Position numbers and translations under genes: made by a program
Shown: positions 36,302-49,366 of the stretch, piece by piece
Layout of the letters: each line of letters opens with the position of its first letter
Numbering within the stretch: position 1 is the stretch's first letter
DNA from: Pterois miles
Lineage: Eukaryota; Chordata; Actinopteri; Perciformes; Scorpaenidae
Length of the DNA: 64,000 bases
Reading direction: 5' to 3'
NCBI GenBank assembly: GCA_947000775.1
Contig: CAMQGK010000299.1
Location: 4,229,501-4,293,500 of the forward strand
Notes under the pieces: generated by a model
What the model was told of the DNA's origin: nothing
Databases searched by the model: none
The model's input: only the letters and a program-made list of their open reading frames with translations

Positions 36302-37105
36302 TTAAAGGGATAATTTGGGTGTTTTGAAGTGGGGTTGTATGAGGTACTTATCCATAGTGAGTGTATTACCTCTAGCAGATGATGGTCAGTACACCCTCAG
36401 TGTGGAGAAACAGAAAGAAGATACCACACAGAAGCAAATCAATGTACTGCTGTGGATTGGGCTGGCAGCAAAACATATTTTAGACACCTAACAGAAAGGC
36501 TCACCTAAAACAATAATTATCAGTTTATGCGTACATGGTATTGAGAATATTTTCGTCATGAGACAGCCCTTTCTGATGAGGAACTAAAGCCATTATATTC
36601 ATCTATGCTGTTGCCAAAACCACCAGACTCCACTGAAAAAAACAGTAATTTTACCTGGTAGAACATGGGGTTTGCTGGTCTACCGCTGCCTCGATCAGTG
36701 CTGTTGTGTGACTTTGGTGAATATGATCTAACCAAAGTCACACAATAACAAACTAACTGATCGAGGCAGCGGTAGACCAGCAAACCCCTGTGTACTGCGA
36801 GGTAAAACTACTGTTTTTTTTTTCCATGGAGTCTGGTTGTTTGGGCTAGAGCATAGATAATGGCATCAGTTCCCCGTTGGAAACAAACTGTATTGCTGTC
36901 TCACAACAAGAGACAGCTATACAGTGTGTCTCATTTTGCTTCCCACGCTGTCCACAGCAGTACATTGCTTTGGTCCCGTGCTCGTACTCCGGTCTGCTTC
37001 TCCAAACTAGGGGCGTGTTGACCGTCACCTACTGTAAGTAATAAACTGACTATGGATAAGAACCCCATACAACCCCACTTCAAAACACCTGAACTATCCC
37101 TTTAA
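36302..37105. mobile_element. Full-length fold-back element flanked by TTAA
   Basis: The left half (36302-36718) and right half (36731-37105) are reverse complements over nearly their whole length, with a 12-base loop at 36719-36730. The outer ends are TTAAAGGGATAATTTGGGTG and 'ctgaactatccctttaa', with TTAA at both borders as in piggyBac-type insertions. The innermost arms (36667-36718 and 36731-36788) share 'gggtttgctggtctaccg', 'ctgcctcgatcag' and 'gtgactttggt'. Symmetric blocks such as 'accagactcca' and 'caatgtactgctgtgga' occur in both halves. There is no ORF. Single-stranded DNA or RNA from it would form a very long hairpin. Confidence 0.85.
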
Positions 37106-37189
37106 TTTAGGTTAAACATTATGTATTCACAGAGGAAAGTAATGCATGTATCATTTTCATCACCTTGGTACCAAAAGTAATGCTCTAAC

Positions 37190-37335
37190 TCTTACAGGGT
37201 TACATTAGAAAACTGATGCCACTCTCATGTCTATCCTACAACTAACAGGTGGTTAGCTTAGCTTAGCATAAAGACTGGGGACAGTGAGAAACAGCTAGCC
37301 TGACTGTCAACAGTGTCTAAGTTACTATTAAAGGC
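37190..37335 (+). repeat. Fragment of the TTAAAGGAATAGTT MITE family
   Basis: The text 'ggttagcttagcttagcat', 'aaagactggggacagtg' and 'aaacagctagcctg' matches the internal part of the family also seen at 13780-14118 on the opposite strand. No ends are preserved. Confidence 0.55.
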
Positions 37336-39852
37336 CAGTCTGAGTGTGTGTGAACCATCAGACCAGGTTGTTTCCGTTCTGCATTCAGAACAATACCATC
37401 TTTCACTCTAACACAACACTGTGTGCTTGTCCTCGTGCTTTAACCACTGAACCACATTCCCGCAGAGTCTTCTCTCCTCTGTGTCCGCTCGCTGTATTCT
37501 CACCGGCCCGCCAATGACAGCGTCTTCAAACAGCGCTGCTGTACGCATACGAGAGTTTGCATGCACCTGTTAGTGCTGTGTCTATTTACTTGGTATACCG
37601 TATTCCTCTATGTTGTGTGTGCCGGCAAACACGAAGAGGATGTAGTGACGGTGTGGTGTCACTGGCATTTACGGGACCTTGACATTCTCACCGTCTCTTC
37701 TCGCTGTCCCAGACACGGAGAATTCTTTCAAACATGCTGTATCTTTCATGAATGCTGAAACTCCTTGTACACTATAGTGTGTGTATTTGAGCAATCCAGG
37801 AATATTTAGCGAGTTAATTTTAGTGTGAAAGATTAAAAGTTGTCACACATTTGTCTCAAGAAAAGTTCAGCATGCTGAAACCCAGTCCTTTAGTAGGGTC
37901 AAAGCCTCACACAGTATTGGTCTGTTGTCATAAAAGGGAGTGAACACATCCTCTATATGACATGTGCTGCACCAGAGTCTACAGGTTGTATATTATTCAG
38001 AAAAGTTTGTTGCAGCAGCAGCAGTACGCTATCAGTATGTCCCAGCTGAAACACCAAGAGACGGCCTAATTCGAGTTGAGAAGTTGAGATATCCCCGTTC
38101 CCAGACTTTTCAGCAGCTTCCCATGGCACCTCGGTGCTAATCCGGTTGAACTGACATCGCTGCTGTTTGTTTTCCTGCGCAGAGCCATCTATCTGCTGGT
38201 AATGAGATCTAAGACCTTGTCAGGACACTCTGCCGATGTTCAGGGAGGCAGAAAATATGCCCTTCCCACCACAGGATTGTGCTGAGTCTTGTGTACCTGG
38301 TTAGTTCGAGGTTAGTCATGGGAAATAATGTTTAGGTGGAATCAGGGTCACAATTGTTTGTGTCACAATTGAGAAAAAATGTAATACCCTGAATGCCAGA
38401 GTCGCATATTTTAACATACACTTGCTGGGTGAGTGTATTTTGTTATCAAGCTGAAAACGAGGAAAATAGATATATACTTACTTGGATTATTTCTGTACAC
38501 AGCATGCAGTAAATGTGGATTTTGTCGCTGTGACAACTATTATTGCTTTTTTCACATTATCTACAATTAGCTGACTCAAAGTATTAGAAACTGTAACAAG
38601 TCATGCGTTTGTAAAGTACAAATGATGCATAGTTAGTACATTTTCAGCTGTATATGAGCTTAAAGAGAGACATATTTAGTTATTGCAAAGACGCCATTTT
38701 AACAATCCCTATACTCCACTGGAGTTTTGTGTTGTGATGAGTCAGTGAGAGTGGTGAAGTTGGCATTTTCCCATCTCTCCATGCAGGTAAGGGACTCCTG
38801 ATCTGCATCAGAGAGTCGAATGGCAGCCAGAGGCCGCGAGACAACCAGTGCTTACTGGGGAAGCTTGGAAAAAAACCTTGCGCTGATATTTACCCTCCGA
38901 GCCCCCATGTGAAAACTGACACCTGCTCTCTCATTGCACTTTCTCAGGATCCCGATTGTGTATGTGTTTGTTTGTATGACAGTACATTTCTCTTTGTGCC
39001 TCTCATCTCAGTTTGTGTGACTGTGTTAGTGTAAAGCCCAGTGGGACACCGAATACAAGAGGGCCCTATACCAGATAAACAGTGTCAGAGAGGGTTGATA
39101 GCAAACGCAGCTGGAAACGCACAGAGACACCCTGAGAATGCTCTCTAATGCTATTCTAAACATGTAATAGATCACTTAGCTCCACTGTCTCAATACTCTC
39201 ATACAGCCCTGCGAGCTTTAATCTTCCCATTGGGATGAGTTATGTCATGATTTATTTAAAATGACACAAATCACATGAGATTTGTTTGTGGCAGCTGGGA
39301 TCGAGTCCCAGTTCACACATTTTTTTTGCAGCAATCTCACACATTTGCAGCTACTCTCTCCCTGTTCTGTCTCTCTTCTCCGCTACAACACACACGGTCT
39401 TGTTTTAGTTTATGGTACTTGGTTGATCTCATTCATCATTGTCATCTGTGTTTGTGTCTCTTTGTGACAAATTCATCTTTTAAAAAGCACTTTGAAGATG
39501 TTCATTTAAATCTTCTTTATTGATGCACACAATAGAAATCCACTTTTTGCATTCAGCAGCTCCAAATATAACCTAATTATAGTGTCTGGGGTCAGAGGTC
39601 ACAGCTGGGTGCCCTGGGGACTTTTCATTAGTAAAATGGAGGGAAGAGGCTGCAGGTGTCTATAATGGACCTCTCCATCTATTGTGCCCAAATGGACGTT
39701 CTTTATCACTCTTAACATTTGAGTTTCAGGTTTGTCTATTTTTTAATCAGTTTTTCATATAATACATCTACTTTTTTGTCACTTTAAGCTTTGTATTTGT
39801 ACATTATGCACTGGGTTTTAACAAAACCGAATTACCAATCCTGACCGTCTGC
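37336..39852. other. Intergenic DNA, no feature recognised
   Basis: This is mixed-composition DNA. Only short frames occur and none shows a family motif or splice context. I cannot point to any specific element here. Confidence 0.4.
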
Positions 39853-40282
39853 AGAGGTGGAATTAAAGTACATTTACTACTACTTAGGTATCATTTTGAG
39901 GTGCTTGTATTTTACTATTACCATTTTATGGTATTTAATAGCTCTGCTGCTCCACTATGTCTCAAATATTGTACTTTTAACTATATTTGACAGTAGCGGG
40001 TATTAGTTAATTTGCAGTAACTGCAGCTGCGTTTGCAGCAAAGTATCAGAATTAATGGTCTTTTAATATAATAAATCATTTAAAAAAAAAAAAAACTCCC
40101 AGGGGCCAGGTTTCTGTATGATAAGGACTGCTTTTACTTTTGATATTTTAAGTTCATTGAGCTGTCAATACTTCTGTACTTTTACTAAAGTAAGATTTTG
40201 AATGCATTACTTTTACTTGTACAGTAATTGAGTACTTTTACATTGTTGTATTGTTTTTAAGTAAAAGAATTGAGCACTTACT
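39853..40282. repeat. Dispersed teleost element rich in 'acttttac' units
   Basis: The left part has 'gaattaaagtacatttactac' in pieces and 'ttttgaggtgcttgtattttac'-like text. The right part has 'gtacttttactaaagtaag', 'gaatgcattacttttacttg' and 'gagtacttttacattg'. This repeated, roughly inverted 'aagtaaaagtac' theme marks a MITE that I recall as abundant in percomorphs. An A-run is at about 40082-40095. It is non-coding. Confidence 0.6.
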
Positions 40283-41984
40283 AACTTCAGATATATCTGC
40301 AGATGTTTAATTTCCCTTCAAGCTTTTGTCCTTCTCTGTTCATTGTGTCAAACTTTGAGCATGTCATTTGTTTCTTATAACATTTTAATTTAGATAATGT
40401 AACCTTAGGGTCAAGGAATTCATGAACCTCACAGCTCATCTGAATAGTTTTCCTCTGAAAGCTGTTGTTGTAGAAAAACAATTACCCTTAAAGCTAAATA
40501 ATGATTGCATCTTTATCTGGATCTTGAGAGATTATATCCAGTCCCTTATCTTACTGTAAGCAGATAACGATAGTAAGTGTCATTGAACTGACTTCACTCG
40601 GAGACAGCGTCAATACTGCAGCCAGCCTTGATGTCCTCTGCGTTGATTTTCACATTCCTCAGTGTTCAAAAGCACACAAGGGAATAGTTTAGCTGGAGGG
40701 TAAATAGAGGAGACTCTTTTTAAAGTGGTTCTTCACACAGTGTCTCCAGTACTAACGCTAGAGGATTTTACTTTTGACAGTCAGTGCTTTATTACAAGCA
40801 GCAAGCTGAGATGAAAAAAAAAAAGCAAATGAAAACACATCCCAGTCACCGCAGAATGCACAGGAAGTTTCCTGTGGTACGTGAGGATTGAGGGTAAATT
40901 TAGACTACAAAGCTTCGACGCTCAGCACCGCAGCTTTTTGATTGTAGCCAGATTGAAGCGAGCATGTGATGCTCCTTTATAGACGCTGCATTCCCTCATT
41001 AGAGCATTAGGCTGTGTGTGGGTGAGCTGGTCGTGATTGCCTGGCATTTACTTGCAAAATCAGGTCTGTGTGTGGTTTGGCCTGTCTTGTTTTTGGAGGG
41101 AAACCCACTTATGTTGTCAGCCTTTAGAGGACGGCACATCCAGCCCCTTTCGCTTCACATTTATGACTCTCATTAGCTGCAATTAACAGAGCATCTCCCA
41201 GTCCCTCCATTAGAAATCCAGATGAGAGTATTGTTATCAGCAGCACAGTGGTACTGTAGTGATGCCTCAGGCCTGGTGAGTTTGATAGGCGGTGTGTTGT
41301 TGGAGCCCAGCTGGGGGTCAGACAGAGGTTCACCGCTGTCTGTCTTGAGTGTTGCGCTCCCAACCCCCACACTACTTCTAATTGGCTGAATCAGTTTGGA
41401 GGGAAACTTAACAAGGAGCGGGATCCCTCCAAAACTGACAATAGGTATAGTGTTTTACATATGTCCACAGGAAAGACAGATGTTTGCTTTTGACCACATC
41501 CACATTTGAATACCCTTATTTGGATACAATGGGGGAGAATACAAAGGGGATATATTTTGGCGGTCAAGTCAGATGCATAATTTTGGCGGCCAAGACACAT
41601 TGCGATAGACCTTTGATGCTGTGTGTGGAGAATATAGCTTTTAATTCAAATGACCATTCAACTTTTTTATTTTAATATGTACTCAGTGTCTACATCTGTG
41701 CCGGTTGTCAACAACATCAGTCACACAGGAAACAAGGTGGTTTCCTGTCAAACATAGTGACTTAAAAGTCTTTCTGAGCTTGAAATCGGATTAAACTGCA
41801 ATGAATATGTGTTTTATAGTTGAGAAAATGGCTTAACTGATTCAAGAAGTATATGTTTCTACTTCTCTTCTTCCAGTTCTGAGATATTGATCTTTTTTGT
41901 TAAATGGGGATGCAGCATTTGTTTTAAATAGCCTAAAAATTGCTATTAAAGAAATTGCTATTTAAGAAAATATTAAGACATTTA
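40283..41984. other. Intergenic DNA, no feature recognised
   Basis: I see no conserved protein motif, RNA gene or repeat copy that I can support. Overlapping frames at 41124-41675 lie on both strands and look like chance. Confidence 0.4.
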
Positions 41985-42253
41985 AGGAATAGTTTGACAT
42001 TCCGTTAAATACAATTTGACATGTTCATGAATATTAGCTTTTTTGTAAAAGAGTTTGATTAGAAGATCAGTACCACTCTCAAATATTTGGATAATTAATA
42101 TAAAGGCTTCAGCTAGCAGCCAGTTACCGTCCGGTTCCAGTCTTTATGTTGAGCTAACATAACCAGCTAGATTATATAGAGTGGTATTAATCTTCTTATC
42201 TAACCTGAGTAAGCATATTAACTTACCAAAATGTTGAACTGTTCCTTTTACTG
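41985..42253. mobile_element. Short fold-back MITE
   Basis: The ends TTAAGGAATAGTTTGACATT and 'aaaatgttgaactgttcctttta' are inverted to each other. Inside, 'ttagaagatcagtaccactctc' on the left mirrors 'gagtggtattaatcttcttatc' on the right. It appears to be a shorter relative of the family at 13780-14118. It contains no ORF. Confidence 0.7.
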
Positions 42254-42570
42254 TACATGCACACACAGAGTAGACACAGAAAAATCTTATTGATCCTTAT
42301 AATTCTGTGGTCACAAATGTTGCCATTACACCCCAACACACCTCATATAGACATTTTTATGTAGCCTAACGTACGCTTGTAAGAGAGATAATGTCATAGA
42401 TAAAGATAAGATAATGTTATTAAATCTTGCGTGGTATACTTAAAAACAATCACACACATCATGTTTCAGACGACACACATGAGGAACTACCACTTGTAAA
42501 ATGCTACAAACTAAAAAACAAAAAGAATGGATGGTCAGTTTTTTTCTATTGCTGCCTGACTGCACTTCAT

Positions 42571-42606
42571 CTCCTCCTCCTCCTCCTCCTCCTCCTCCTC
42601 CTCCTC
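42571..42606 (+). repeat. (CTC)12 microsatellite
   Basis: About twelve CTC units occur in tandem. The apparent poly-Leu frame across it is an artefact of the repeat. Confidence 0.93.
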
Positions 42607-42822
42607 TGCACTGCATCCTGCTCTGTGAATTAAGTTTGGTCAGGCTAGGTCATCCTTGGCTGTGCAGAATATAATTAGCCTGCCTACACACACATGCAGA
42701 CTTTAAACTTTAAACCCCCTATACAATGGCCTTCTCAGACAATAGACACATGCCAATACTATGACCCCCTTGGCAATCTCCCCATGCACAAAAAACTCCC
42801 TGTTCATCCTAAAAACCCTCTG

Positions 42823-42843
42823 CCCCCCCCCCCCCCCCCCCCC
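42823..42843 (+). repeat. Poly-C tract
   Basis: About 21 consecutive C bases. A single long C run of this size is unusual and its length is prone to sequencing error. Confidence 0.85.
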
Positions 42844-43752
42844 AAGCTCACTCAGCAGAATAATGAGACCGATAAGGTTGCATTTTTACCTATCACATTT
42901 CACATCATATCATAGAAATAATACTGAGCTTAACAGGTGCTGAATCTCAGCTGTTCCTGTGGAGGTTCGAAATCTGGCCCGTGGTCTGAATTACACTTGA
43001 CGTCGCCTTGACGTATTGAGTTGCAAGTGATAAAGTTAATAGTGTTATGGTTTCAAAGCTGGATGCTGTGAAGTTAGTAACCAGAGATGGAGCTGAGCTT
43101 TACCTCCAGAAACCATTGAAAATAATGACCTGAGGCCAACGCTGGTAAGTTTTAAATTTTAGTTTGCCCACATTAATGTTAAAGAGTAATAGAACGCTAA
43201 GCATGATGGATAAAATGCACCAAAGGATAAAAAGTAAATGTGAGGCTAAAAAAAAAAAAAAACGGATTCAGGCTTTAAATGGTCGTGAATGTGCAAGGAT
43301 AAGCAGTGACTGAGTGATCATTTGTCCAGCCTTAGCAGTAACCTAAGAACCATCACATTTCAGCCTCCAGATGACAATTAAAACATCTGAACAGGGGCTA
43401 TAATTGCGCACCAAATCTGAATCCAGAGCGTCCTTTATTTTCCACCATCTTTCCTCGACTCCATTCAGACTACTTGGTGACCTGCAGCTCGTCCCTGAGC
43501 CCCTTTTGATCTCTTTTCTTTCTTTTTTTTTTTTAAAATGCCATCACACACGAGCTGCCCTCCCCTTTGCTCCCTCAGCACCTGCACTCCAGCGTCCTCC
43601 GGCTCATCAATGAAACCTGTCTTTTAAAAACGTATACATCTGTTGCAAATGAGGTAGCTATTGTTGGCGGGGGAAATCCTCGAGGGGACCGCCAAAATTT
43701 GGTGTCTCCCCGGCTCCATCATTGAGTAAAACCCAACCCCCAACTCCTCATG

Positions 43753-43753
<1 letters not shown>

Positions 43754-43804
<51 letters not shown>
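43754..43804 (+). repeat. (CA)n microsatellite
   Basis: About 25 CA units, uninterrupted. Confidence 0.95.
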
Positions 43805-43806
<2 letters not shown>

Positions 43807-43987
43807 CTTACTTCAGGGGTATCATATCACCTATCCCTTGGGGTATGCTGGCTGGATGTGCTCATGATAACAGGTGTATTTGAATGTATACAACAGGTGG
43901 GATGAATGCCGGAAGAGAAGTTTTTGGCGTTTTTCTTGACTTTAATATTGTTTTCTATGCAGGTTTCATTTTAATGAAGCAACATTT

Positions 43988-44630
43988 AAACTTGCAGTAG
44001 GCAGAATGTTTTTGGCATCATTGGGCAAAAACTCCATAATAACCTTTCAGTATGTTGTAATTCAAGTGTTCTGAGAGAAAACTAGACTTCTGCACCTCCT
44101 CATGGCTCTGATCTGGCTTCAAAAAATCTAGCCTGTAACGTGAGACTTAAGCCAATCACAGTCATTTCAGAAAGAGAGAGCGTTCCTGTTGGCTGTTCAT
44201 TCAACGGAGGCAGCTGTCAGTCATTCGCAAACTCCGATCTGATGGTCAAACTAGTTACTGTTTAGCTGTAAAATGAGAAAGTTTGCTCCAACTGGTGGGC
44301 GGTGCTTGTTATTTGTTTCGGCTGATCTCAGCATGGCTGCCGGGTCACAAACTGTTTAGTCTTTGTAGCCTTGTTTGACCGTTTAATCTGAGTTTGTGAG
44401 TGATTGACAGCTGCTCAGAGACGGCAGGCTCCAGCTCAGCTCTGATTGGTCGTTTTCCTCCGGTCTGTGAAATCTTGCACCAGTAGAAACACCGGAGAAC
44501 ACAGTGAGGTACATCATTTTCTTCAGATAACCTGTTGCATATACTACTCTCAGAATATAGTGACCGTTTTATAAAAATACCCTTTTTAATCATATTTGCT
44601 CCATTTCTACCCACTGCAGCTTGAAGTGTT
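43988..44630 (+). mobile_element. Dispersed inverted-repeat element family R2, copy 2
   Basis: The left end 'cttgcagtaggcagaa' is inverted to the right end 'ttctacccactgcagcttg'. The body shares 'actagacttctgcacctcct', 'ttggctgttcattcaacgg', 'gctgatctcagcatggctgc', 'tctgattggtcgttttcctc' and 'gaccgttttataaaaata' with copy 1 at 25662-26286, in the same orientation. It has no intact coding content. Confidence 0.78.
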
Positions 44631-45114
44631 TTTATCACACTCATCTGATTTAATGAACAATTAGCAATATTAAAGTTTTAATCACATTTTAAACAAGACT
44701 TTGGTTGAAGTGGCCATCAGCTCCTGTTTTTGTATTTTGAGGATATTCTGCAAAGCATACCAGAGGCAGTAAATATTTATCTCACAGCTCTATGTGGTTA
44801 TTTGCCTTTATTTTCTTCATCTGACCCACGACTGATGAAAGGAGGAAGCTGATAAAGAGTGGAAAAAGAGGAGAGACAAAACGGAGTCTGTCTGCTGACT
44901 GAGTGACTCTATAGAGGTGGTTTCTTTCTGCAGTGAACTGTGTCGTCCTGCAGAGAAGTGCAGACGAGTGAGAAAGCAAAGGAAAATACAACTTGCTGAT
45001 TAACTAGAGCATGGAGGATAGTCCTGAATTGCCTGACACATTCATGCATGCACACATATGGATGACTGCCTGTGCTCACACAATCTTTTCCTCTCTTTAT
45101 ACTGCATCAACACA

Positions 45115-45169
<55 letters not shown>

Positions 45170-47059
45170 GAAAACATGCATTCATACAGAGCCAACCTAA
45201 GTATTTTGGGCCCTATCTGCAAATGTATTCTGGCTAATCAGGGCCTCTCCACAGACAGAAAGCAAAGGGTCAGTCAGGGTGAGATGTTTGTGATGGAAAT
45301 TTGGACGGCAGGCGTAGGAAAACAAAGCTAGAGACAGGACGCCCCAGAGACGACATACTTTACACATGAGATAACACACACTGAGGAGTTACCCAAAAAA
45401 ATGGGATCACAAAGCCTTTCTCATTCATATTACTGATAAAGAGCTTTGCAGACACTTTCACGAAATTATGAGAGAATAGATGGATTTGGAAAAGATTTTG
45501 TCTGTAGATTTAATTCTGAGAGGGAGGAAAGGAAAAGCATCTCAACAAGCTCTAAGATTAGAAATGGCTTTAAGGGGATCTCTACAGATAAATATGCAAA
45601 AACTCATCTTTATGTTGACGTGAGTTGCACAGCAGAATGCATGACTTTCTTATTAGACTTTTACTGAAATTGTAAATTGTTTAAAACACTGTTTCCTTGC
45701 CTAAAACAATTCATATTACTCTGTTTTCAGCTATCTGCATCAACCAAGGAAATGCAAACTATTCCACTGATGATCCAATGGTGAAGGTATGGCATCGGCC
45801 TGGTCATTCCTTCACCTCTGGGGCCCAGGATGTAAAGCTTTTACTGGGCGTATAGTGCATAGATCGGAGGAATCCAATGGAATCACCTCGCCTCACTGAG
45901 AAATCACACAAAGATGGGATTTAATGGCCCTTCGATTGAGCGGTTTTGAAAAGCCAACCTCTGACCCCCTGCCTTGACCTCCGGCAACCCCTCCCATCCT
46001 CCAGGGTCCAGCGCTTGTCATTGGTCATTTGTCAAACTCCCTGCACTGATCTGATTACCGTCCAATTTGGGATGTGCCGACTACACACTTCTAGGATCAA
46101 GACAAGCTGCTTTCAGCAACTTTACATGACAACAAATAGCTGGATTGTTGCGGGAAGAGTAAAGGGATGAGTTTTTGTTCCACTCAGGCGATAGAGATGG
46201 ACAAATCTTTAAATAGACCCCAACGTTGGTATCTGCCAATGTCTATACAGGCTTCATTTCAAGTAGGATCTGATAGATTTGTACTAAAATGTTTCAAGAA
46301 AACACACCATAGTCATATTATATTGAATCAGAGGCCAACAAAACAAAGATGAAGCAAAACAGGAGAATAATGAGATGAATCATCCAAACTATGACTCACA
46401 TTGATCCCATCCAGATCTAATTATTAACAACATCCAGACACAGAAACATCCTCTGTGTTGATCATTCAAGTATGTCAGTATTTATATTACAGCAAACCAG
46501 CACAGTTGCTAAGACTGTTTTGAAAAAGCAGCCCAGTGCCATTTCATGCGTGAATGTATTCACTATTTTGGGCCCTTAAAAATGTCCACCCACGCTATGT
46601 ACATTAGTTTTTACTGAAAACCTCCCTGTGCAATGATTTGCTATTAAACGATTTGGTGTAGTAGCCACCAGGGGTATTGCAACTTCCGCCTTCATGACAT
46701 TGTGTGGAATGTAATGTGGAAGTCTCGGACGTGCATCTAATCGATACTGTGTGGGGAAAGGTCACTGGCACACATGATCTATAGGCCCAGTTACACAGAA
46801 GTGTGAGGGAACCTGCTACCGGCTGCTTTCTCCTTAATACATCCATGGCAGGGCTAGCTGGTGATCTACTGTAGCTGGCTTTTTTTTTTCTTGGTACTGT
46901 GCAGTTTACTCCCCTCTAGTATTTTCTTCTCGGGACTGTGTATGTCTTTTATTGAATTAATTATTCAAGGAGGGAAAAAAGCTACCAGAACTAACGATTC
47001 TGCTATGTGGTTGTTCGATGGGCCTGACAGATGTGCTTGTATCAGCTAGTGGGCTAACT
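44631..47059. other. Intergenic DNA, no gene supported
   Basis: This contains a CA microsatellite at 45117-45165. Short frames at 45011-45331 and 45446-46352 are unrelated to any family I recognise. Confidence 0.4.
45117..45165 (+). repeat. (CA)n microsatellite
   Basis: About 24 CA units, with 'actcaca' flanks on both sides. Confidence 0.95.
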
Positions 47060-47417
47060 CCAGGTGTGAAAAGTGAAGCCACTGTGGAGGTTATGGGGGA
47101 TGCGTGGCGACCTTGTGATTGACAGGTTGCTACCACAACGTTGTCCAGTCTGGCTGTTGTCCGTGTTTTCGTTTACAACTTTAACCTTTTCATAGTGTGT
47201 TTTCAGTTCATAAAAGTTGTAATATTTTGGTCACCTAAAAATGTCCAATTCATTGTTGGGTTGTATTTATCACCATCCTCCGGTGTCACTTCCGGTTGCA
47301 AATTAACAAGATGGCGACGGCCAAAATACCGAACTCGAGGCTTCAGAATGGCAGTCCACAAACCGGTGAGTGCTGTCATAGTGAGTACGTCCACTTCTCA
47401 TATACAGTCTATGGTAT
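47060..47417 (+). repeat. Dispersed repeat family R1, copy 2
   Basis: It shares 'ccttgtgattgacaggttgct', 'gtgttttcagttcataaaag'-type and 'aagatggcgacggccaaaat'-type segments (each in short blocks) with copies at 12660-13140 and 62675-63475. It ends with 'cttctcatatacagtctatgg', a common end of this teleost repeat. It lacks the 5' part present in the other two copies. Confidence 0.72.
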
Positions 47418-47924
47418 CAGTATCCAAACCTAGCATTTAAACCTTTTGTTCTAAACAATGCATTTCATTCAACAAAAAAAAAAAAGAAAAAAAAAAGCTC
47501 TCCGAACTAGCTAGCTAGGATCTCTGATTTGTCAAAGTTCATCAAAGTAGAACTTAATGCAAAAAACGTATATGTATATAAATCCATTGATCGCTGCGAT
47601 ATAATAGAGGTAAATTGTGTGGTTTTAGTGTTGAATAAATGCCTAAACTCTTAGTGAACAAAAATCATCATTTTGTACAAATAATGTCCCAAATAACAAA
47701 AAAAAATATAGTGAAACATGTAAGTTGTAGGTCTGTGCTTATGAATATTATGACATGTATATGACTGTATACAATATGTAGATAACTACAGTATATGGAG
47801 AGCAGTGTGTGTATCACTACTCGTGTGCCCTCATGTCTGACTGGTCTGAAAGTCTTCTAGAAAGACCTGTCTCTCAAATATAACACTCGGCAGTTCCTGA
47901 TCCGCCCTGAAGGACTGTGCATGA

Positions 47925-47979
<55 letters not shown>

Positions 47980-49366
47980 TAGCCCATAGCTCATTATGTC
48001 TGCTTTAGCTCTATAGGATTGTGTTGGTGGTGGGGGTTGGGGCAGGGTGGGGTTTGGTGACCCTGGAGAGCATGACCTAAGGGGACATTTGGGGACTTTA
48101 GGAGGCAGTAGCAGTGAGGAAAGGGGGATGGGACCTGGACGTCCAGGGAGGGAAAGTAACTTACTTCTTGGTGCTCCTGCTGGTTGCGTTCACTCCTGTG
48201 AAGATCCCTATTGATTTTCTAAAGTCTAAAACACGCTGATTAGTCATCAGTAGTGAACTGCATGAGCTTTAGTAGAACAGTTGCTGTTGAATTGATAATG
48301 TGATGAGGCTCAACTAAAACAAAGCTCATTATAATTAAAAAGAAAGTCAATCTTGTCCTTTGCACCCTGTAGTTAATGACAATCGGTAAACAAATATTGT
48401 TTCCATCTGGAGGTAGAGTTGGTTATATTAATGTTTAACTTGTATATAAATGCAGTGGTGGGTGGAGGAGGGGAGGATAAATTTCCCTCTGCATCCCTGA
48501 GTCGCTCAGGCTCAAAAGTTTTGATTTCCCTCCAAAAACTCCTTTGTAAAACTTCTCCCCCACCACTTATACAAGCTCCACAGCAGCGGACTCCACCACC
48601 CCCAGCAGTCACACATCAATCCATGGTGTGTGTGTTTTGAAAGCGGGGGTGTCTCAGCCAGCGTGCTGTTAGCCCCCCAGGGTGTAAAATATTTTTGGAC
48701 AAACAATGCAAGTTTCAAAAACAAACTCTTTGATTTCAGTTTACTTAAGGTCTCGAACCAACAGACATTGTGAAATACACTGAAGATCATTTGCATATAT
48801 TGTAGTGTAATGTATTCGCTGCATAAAACGGCTTCATGCACACGTGTGTGTTAGTTGTAGCTCACAATATCTCTTCAAACCCTGTGATCCTTTGCACTGG
48901 ATTTATTTATTTATTTATTTTTGACTTAACAATCCACATTGTGTCAGCTCCCTGTTTGTGTGTATGTGTGCAAGGTCTGAATAAGATGAGTTATTCCACC
49001 CCCCTCCTTTTTCAGGAAGCTTAATCAGGGCTGCAGAGGTGTATGGGTGACCTTTGACCCCTCGAGTATCTCTGGTCTTTCTCTTACTTGCCTTTGGGTT
49101 AGCATCAGGATGTCCCTCATTTAACTCTTAACCTAAGGAGTCAGCTTTAGCAGCCAGTGGGTCAGAGTTAAAGCATGCACACTTTTCACAGTCACTACAA
49201 ATGATTACCAAACACTTCTAAACACTAATGAACAAAAGTGATTACAGGTCACATGTTGCATTCATCCGTCTTACTGTAAACAAGTTGTCTTTCTCTGCAC
49301 CTTTTGAAGTATATTTTAGAATCACTACTTTTATTTTATTCAAGTTAATGTTCACTAAAGAATAGC
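47418..49366. other. Intergenic DNA, no gene supported
   Basis: It holds a CA microsatellite at 47926-47977, a short TTTA tandem at about 48902-48922 and GC-rich text near 48020-48160. Open frames on opposite strands at 48373-48841 overlap and show no family motif. Confidence 0.4.
47926..47977 (+). repeat. (CA)n microsatellite
   Basis: About 26 AC/CA units, uninterrupted. Confidence 0.95.

Larger units (their letters stand above)
42254..43987. other. Intergenic DNA with several simple repeats
   Basis: No gene is supported. The stretch has a (CTC)n run at 42571-42606, a run of about 21 C at 42823-42843, A-runs near 43249-43262, and a CA microsatellite at 43754-43804. Confidence 0.45.
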
